Origin: Rhodococcus sp. SBT000017
GTDB taxonomy: Bacteria; Actinomycetota; Actinomycetes; Mycobacteriales; Mycobacteriaceae
Assembly: GCF_003688915.1 (NCBI RefSeq)
Contig: NZ_REFU01000001.1
Span: 124,001 to 188,000, forward strand
DNA length: 64,000 nucleotides
Direction: 5' to 3'
A model generated the notes under the pieces. The model was not told the DNA's origin. It did not search any database and saw only the letters and a program-made list of their open reading frames with translations. The position numbers and the translations under genes are program-made. This document shows, in pieces, positions 61,606-64,000 of this stretch (its first letter is position 1; each line of letters starts with the position of its first letter).

Positions 61606-62763
61606 ATGCACGACATCCTGGACGACGTACTGCACATCTGGCAGTCCGGCGACGTGGCTGCAGTCGCCACGGTGATCCGCACGTTCGACTCCGCGCCGCG
61701 TCCCGTCGGCGCGTCGATGGTCGTCGGTTCGGACGGTGCCGTGTCCGGCTCGGTCTCGGGCGGCTGTGTGGAGGGTGCGGTCTACGAACTCGCGCAGGAC
61801 GTGATGGTGTCCGGTGCTCCGGTACTCACTCGATACGGGATATCCGACGACGACGCCTTTGCCGTCGGGCTCACCTGCGGCGGAACCCTGGACGTATTCG
61901 TGCAGGGGATCTCTCGGCGCACGTTTCCCGAATTGGATGCTCTCGTCGCGGACGTTCGCGGCAACGTGCCCGTGGCGGTGGCGACGGTGGTCGCGCACGC
62001 CGATCCGGAACGACTCGGCCGAAGAATTCTCGTCGGAGAATCGGGCACCAGGGGCTCGCTCGGCAGCGCGCGTACCGACGATGCCGTCGCCGACGACGCG
62101 AAAGGGCTTCTCGCATCAGGTCGTTCGGCCGTCCTGACCTACGGACCGGACGGGCAGCGTCGGGGCGAGGGGATGGACGTGTTCGTCTCGAGCCACGCTC
62201 CGCCGCCGCGAATGCTCGTGTTCGGAGCCATCGATTTCGCTGCCGCGGTCGCGCAGCAGGGTGCCTTTCTCGGCTACCGCGTCACCGTCTGCGACGCACG
62301 GGCGGTGTTCGCGACCCCACAGCGGTTTCCCGCCGCCGAACAGGTCGTGGTCGCGTGGCCGCACGATTACCTGTCCGAGCAGTTCGCGGCGGGTGAGGTG
62401 GACGAACGCACCGTCGTCTGTGTACTGACGCACGACCCGAAATTCGACGTGCCACTGCTCGAGGTGGCGTTGCGCATTCCAGCCCTGGCGTTCATCGGGG
62501 CGATGGGATCACGCCGCACCCACGACGACCGCATAGCTCGACTGCGAGCGGCGGGGCTGACGGAGAGCGAACTCACTCGGCTGGCGAGTCCGATCGGGCT
62601 CGACCTCGGAGCGCGGACGCCCCAGGAGACAGCGGTATCGATCGCAGCGGAGATCATCGCCCACCGTTGGGGCGGTACCGGTGAACCGCTGCGCGCCCGA
62701 CACGGTCGCATCCATCACGACGCGACCGAAGCCGTGAGTACGGCCAAGTACGACGCTGTGTAG
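61606..62763 (+). CDS. XdhC/CoxI-family protein
   Basis: 385 aa with AAGGAGG seven bases before the ATG. N-terminal XdhC_CoxI domain: AVATVIRTFDSAPRPVGASM and SVSGGCVEGAVYELA. The C-terminal Rossmann domain has MLVFGAIDFAAAVAQQGAFLGYRVTVCDAR and ALAFIGAMGSRRTHDDR. These proteins help insert molybdenum cofactor into xanthine dehydrogenase or CO dehydrogenase-like enzymes, but no such enzyme is adjacent here; the nitrate reductase is 17 kb away and of another class. Confidence 0.88.
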   Translation: MHDILDDVLHIWQSGDVAAVATVIRTFDSAPRPVGASMVVGSDGAVSGSVSGGCVEGAVYELAQDVMVSGAPVLTRYGISDDDAFAVGLTCGGTLDVFVQGISRRTFPELDALVADVRGNVPVAVATVVAHADPERLGRRILVGESGTRGSLGSARTDDAVADDAKGLLASGRSAVLTYGPDGQRRGEGMDVFVSSHAPPPRMLVFGAIDFAAAVAQQGAFLGYRVTVCDARAVFATPQRFPAAEQVVVAWPHDYLSEQFAAGEVDERTVVCVLTHDPKFDVPLLEVALRIPALAFIGAMGSRRTHDDRIARLRAAGLTESELTRLASPIGLDLGARTPQETAVSIAAEIIAHRWGGTGEPLRARHGRIHHDATEAVSTAKYDAV

Positions 62764-62807
62764 GACTCGCGTTTCGACTACCGCCGATCACCTCTTACTC
62801 TGGTGGT

Positions 62808-64000
62808 ATGGCAACACCGGATCTCGAGAAGACCGAACCCTCGACCGCTGAACTCCAGGCGGACGATGTCCGGGCGGATGGGGATCCGCGTTCGGCCACC
62901 ACGACGGTGTTCGTCACTGCCGGCGTGATCGCCGGTGTGGTTGCCGCGCTCATCGTGATGCTCTCCGCCTCCGATGCCTTGGTGTTGCTCGGAATCCCGG
63001 ACCCGGGCCCGGCCACGACTTACGGTCTGCCTGCCCTGCGGGCGATCGGCGAGATCGCCGCCGTCATCGCCATCGGATCGTTCCTGCTGGCCGCGTTCCT
63101 CGTGCCGCCGCAGAAGAACGGCGTGCTCGACGTCGACGGCTACCGCGCCGTGCGCACCGGTTCGGTCGCCTCGATCGTCTGGGCCGTCTGCGCGCTGCTC
63201 CTCGTGCCGCTGACACTGTCCGACACCTCGGGGCAGCCGTTCGCCGAAGCCATCAAGCCCGCGAATCTCTGGATCGCACTCGACCAGGTGGAGATCGCCA
63301 GCGCCTGGCGTTGGACGGCCATCATGGCCGTTGTGCTCGCTATCGCGTCGCGCACGGTGTTGCGATGGGCCTGGACGCCCGCGCTGCTCGGGTTCTCCCT
63401 GGCGACGCTGCTGCCCATCGCGCTGAGCGGGCACTCCTCGGCGGGCGGATCGCACGACATCGCCACCAACAGCTTGATCCTGCACCTCGGGGCCGCGTCG
63501 CTGTGGGCGGGCGGTCTGTTCGCCCTGCTGGCACACGTTCGCAGGCGCGGCGCACATGCCGACGTCGCGGCTCGCCGATTCTCCACCATCGCCGGAGTCT
63601 GTTTCGTGGTGATGGGCATCAGCGGCGTCATCAACGCCCTGGTCCGCGTCTCGATCGCCGACCTGTTCACCACCACCTACGGACTGCTGATCGTGGGGAA
63701 AATCGTCGCCCTGATCGTGCTGGGCGGCTTCGGCTGGATTCAGCGTCGCCGCGCATTACCGGCCTTGGTCGCCGATCCCTCGGCCCGCGGGCCGCTGCTC
63801 CGCTTCGCCGGTGCCGAGGTACTGGTCCTCGCGGCGACCATCGGCCTGGCCGTCGGGCTCGGCCGTACACCACCTCCCGCCGAGATCGACCCCAACCTCA
63901 CGACCACGGAGGCGGCCCTCGGTTACAACCTGAGCGGCCCGCCGACGTTCGCGCGAATGGCTCTGGACTGGCGCTTCGATCTGATCTTCGGTACCGCTGC
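62808..64000 (+). CDS. CopD/CtaG-type copper membrane protein, cut by the window end
   Basis: The ATG at 62808 opens a frame that stays open to the window end (397 codons seen). About nine TM helices are visible after a polar N-terminus of about 30 residues: FVTAGVIAGVVAALIVML, AIGEIAAVIAIGSFLLAAFL, VASIVWAVCALLLVPLTL, then a CopD-like bundle with LHLGAASLWAGGLFALLA and GLLIVGKIVALIVLGGFGWI. Actinobacterial proteins of this shape continue into a CtaG domain for cytochrome oxidase copper assembly. The C-terminal part is outside the window. Confidence 0.82.
   Translation, partial: MATPDLEKTEPSTAELQADDVRADGDPRSATTTVFVTAGVIAGVVAALIVMLSASDALVLLGIPDPGPATTYGLPALRAIGEIAAVIAIGSFLLAAFLVPPQKNGVLDVDGYRAVRTGSVASIVWAVCALLLVPLTLSDTSGQPFAEAIKPANLWIALDQVEIASAWRWTAIMAVVLAIASRTVLRWAWTPALLGFSLATLLPIALSGHSSAGGSHDIATNSLILHLGAASLWAGGLFALLAHVRRRGAHADVAARRFSTIAGVCFVVMGISGVINALVRVSIADLFTTTYGLLIVGKIVALIVLGGFGWIQRRRALPALVADPSARGPLLRFAGAEVLVLAATIGLAVGLGRTPPPAEIDPNLTTTEAALGYNLSGPPTFARMALDWRFDLIFGTA

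Noticed and set aside
1..64000. CRISPR arrays
   Set aside because: No set of regularly spaced identical repeats was seen; the tandem runs at 5234 and 37513 have no spacers.

Overview
The window is high-G+C actinobacterial DNA, most likely from Rhodococcus or a close mycolic-acid-containing relative (inference). The evidence is a DesA3-type acyl desaturase with its reductase, a nitrate reductase fused to a CysJ-like flavoprotein, Orn, an IdeR-type iron box, a lipoprotein L,D-transpeptidase with Ig-like domains, leaderless GTG starts and dense ATGA/GTGA gene overlaps. From about 13 kb rightward it reads as ordinary chromosome. The first 12.5 kb is accessory: base composition is visibly less G+C-rich, genes are sparse, and there are IS remnants and broken genes.

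Bases 1-6063 look like the right end of a genomic island. A 35-base copy of the 3' end of a tRNA, tRNA-Lys by its acceptor strand, lies at 6029-6063 and is followed by a strong terminator. This is the scar left by integration into a tRNA gene; the intact tRNA and the integrase should lie left of the window. The island carries a defence locus: a TIR protein (244-1152), then a tightly overlapping trio of a ThsB-like TIR (1274-1783), a two-TM plus Macro ThsA-like effector (1780-2640) and a HIT-family nucleotide hydrolase (2637-3080). The trio is a type II Thoeris-like system, and the translationally coupled HIT enzyme is the most interesting part of the window. Two related hairpins and an unknown gene follow.

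Bases 6.1-12.8 kb are decayed accessory DNA: a truncated IS3 remnant, a MarR and membrane-protein pair, a rhodanese gene cut by a second, decayed IS3 element with 25-base terminal repeats, small membrane proteins, and an acetyltransferase with a premature stop. From 13 to 27 kb lie a secreted lipase, a luciferase-like monooxygenase, an enoyl-CoA hydratase-like protein, an iron-siderophore binding lipoprotein under an IdeR box, an OYE-Ddn flavoenzyme fusion beside a TetR regulator and an MFS exporter, an SDR gene with an in-frame stop, a STAS protein and an aldo/keto reductase.

Bases 27.1-39.7 kb form an exopolysaccharide cluster. On the minus strand it encodes an initiating phosphoglycosyltransferase, a Wzy-like polymerase, a glycosyltransferase, a Wzx flippase, a Wzz-like co-polymerase, a small protein, a second glycosyltransferase, a condensation-fold acyltransferase and a third glycosyltransferase. 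A divergent secreted PslG/GH39-like hydrolase sits at its edge. A perfect (GATTCG)6 repeat lies just upstream of the first cluster gene.

Bases 39.7-64 kb hold a hydrolase, the nitrate reductase fusion, a convergent pair of cell-wall enzymes (L,D-transpeptidase and M23 peptidase), tRNA-His, orn, a HerA-like ATPase, an SDR, a FadH-like reductase with a PadR regulator, an MFS protein, an epoxide-hydrolase-like protein, a TetR regulator divergent from the desaturase operon, a methyltransferase overlapping a carboxyethylornithine-synthase-like dehydrogenase, tRNA-Arg, an XdhC/CoxI-family protein, and a CopD/CtaG-type membrane protein cut by the window end. No rRNA genes or CRISPR arrays were seen.
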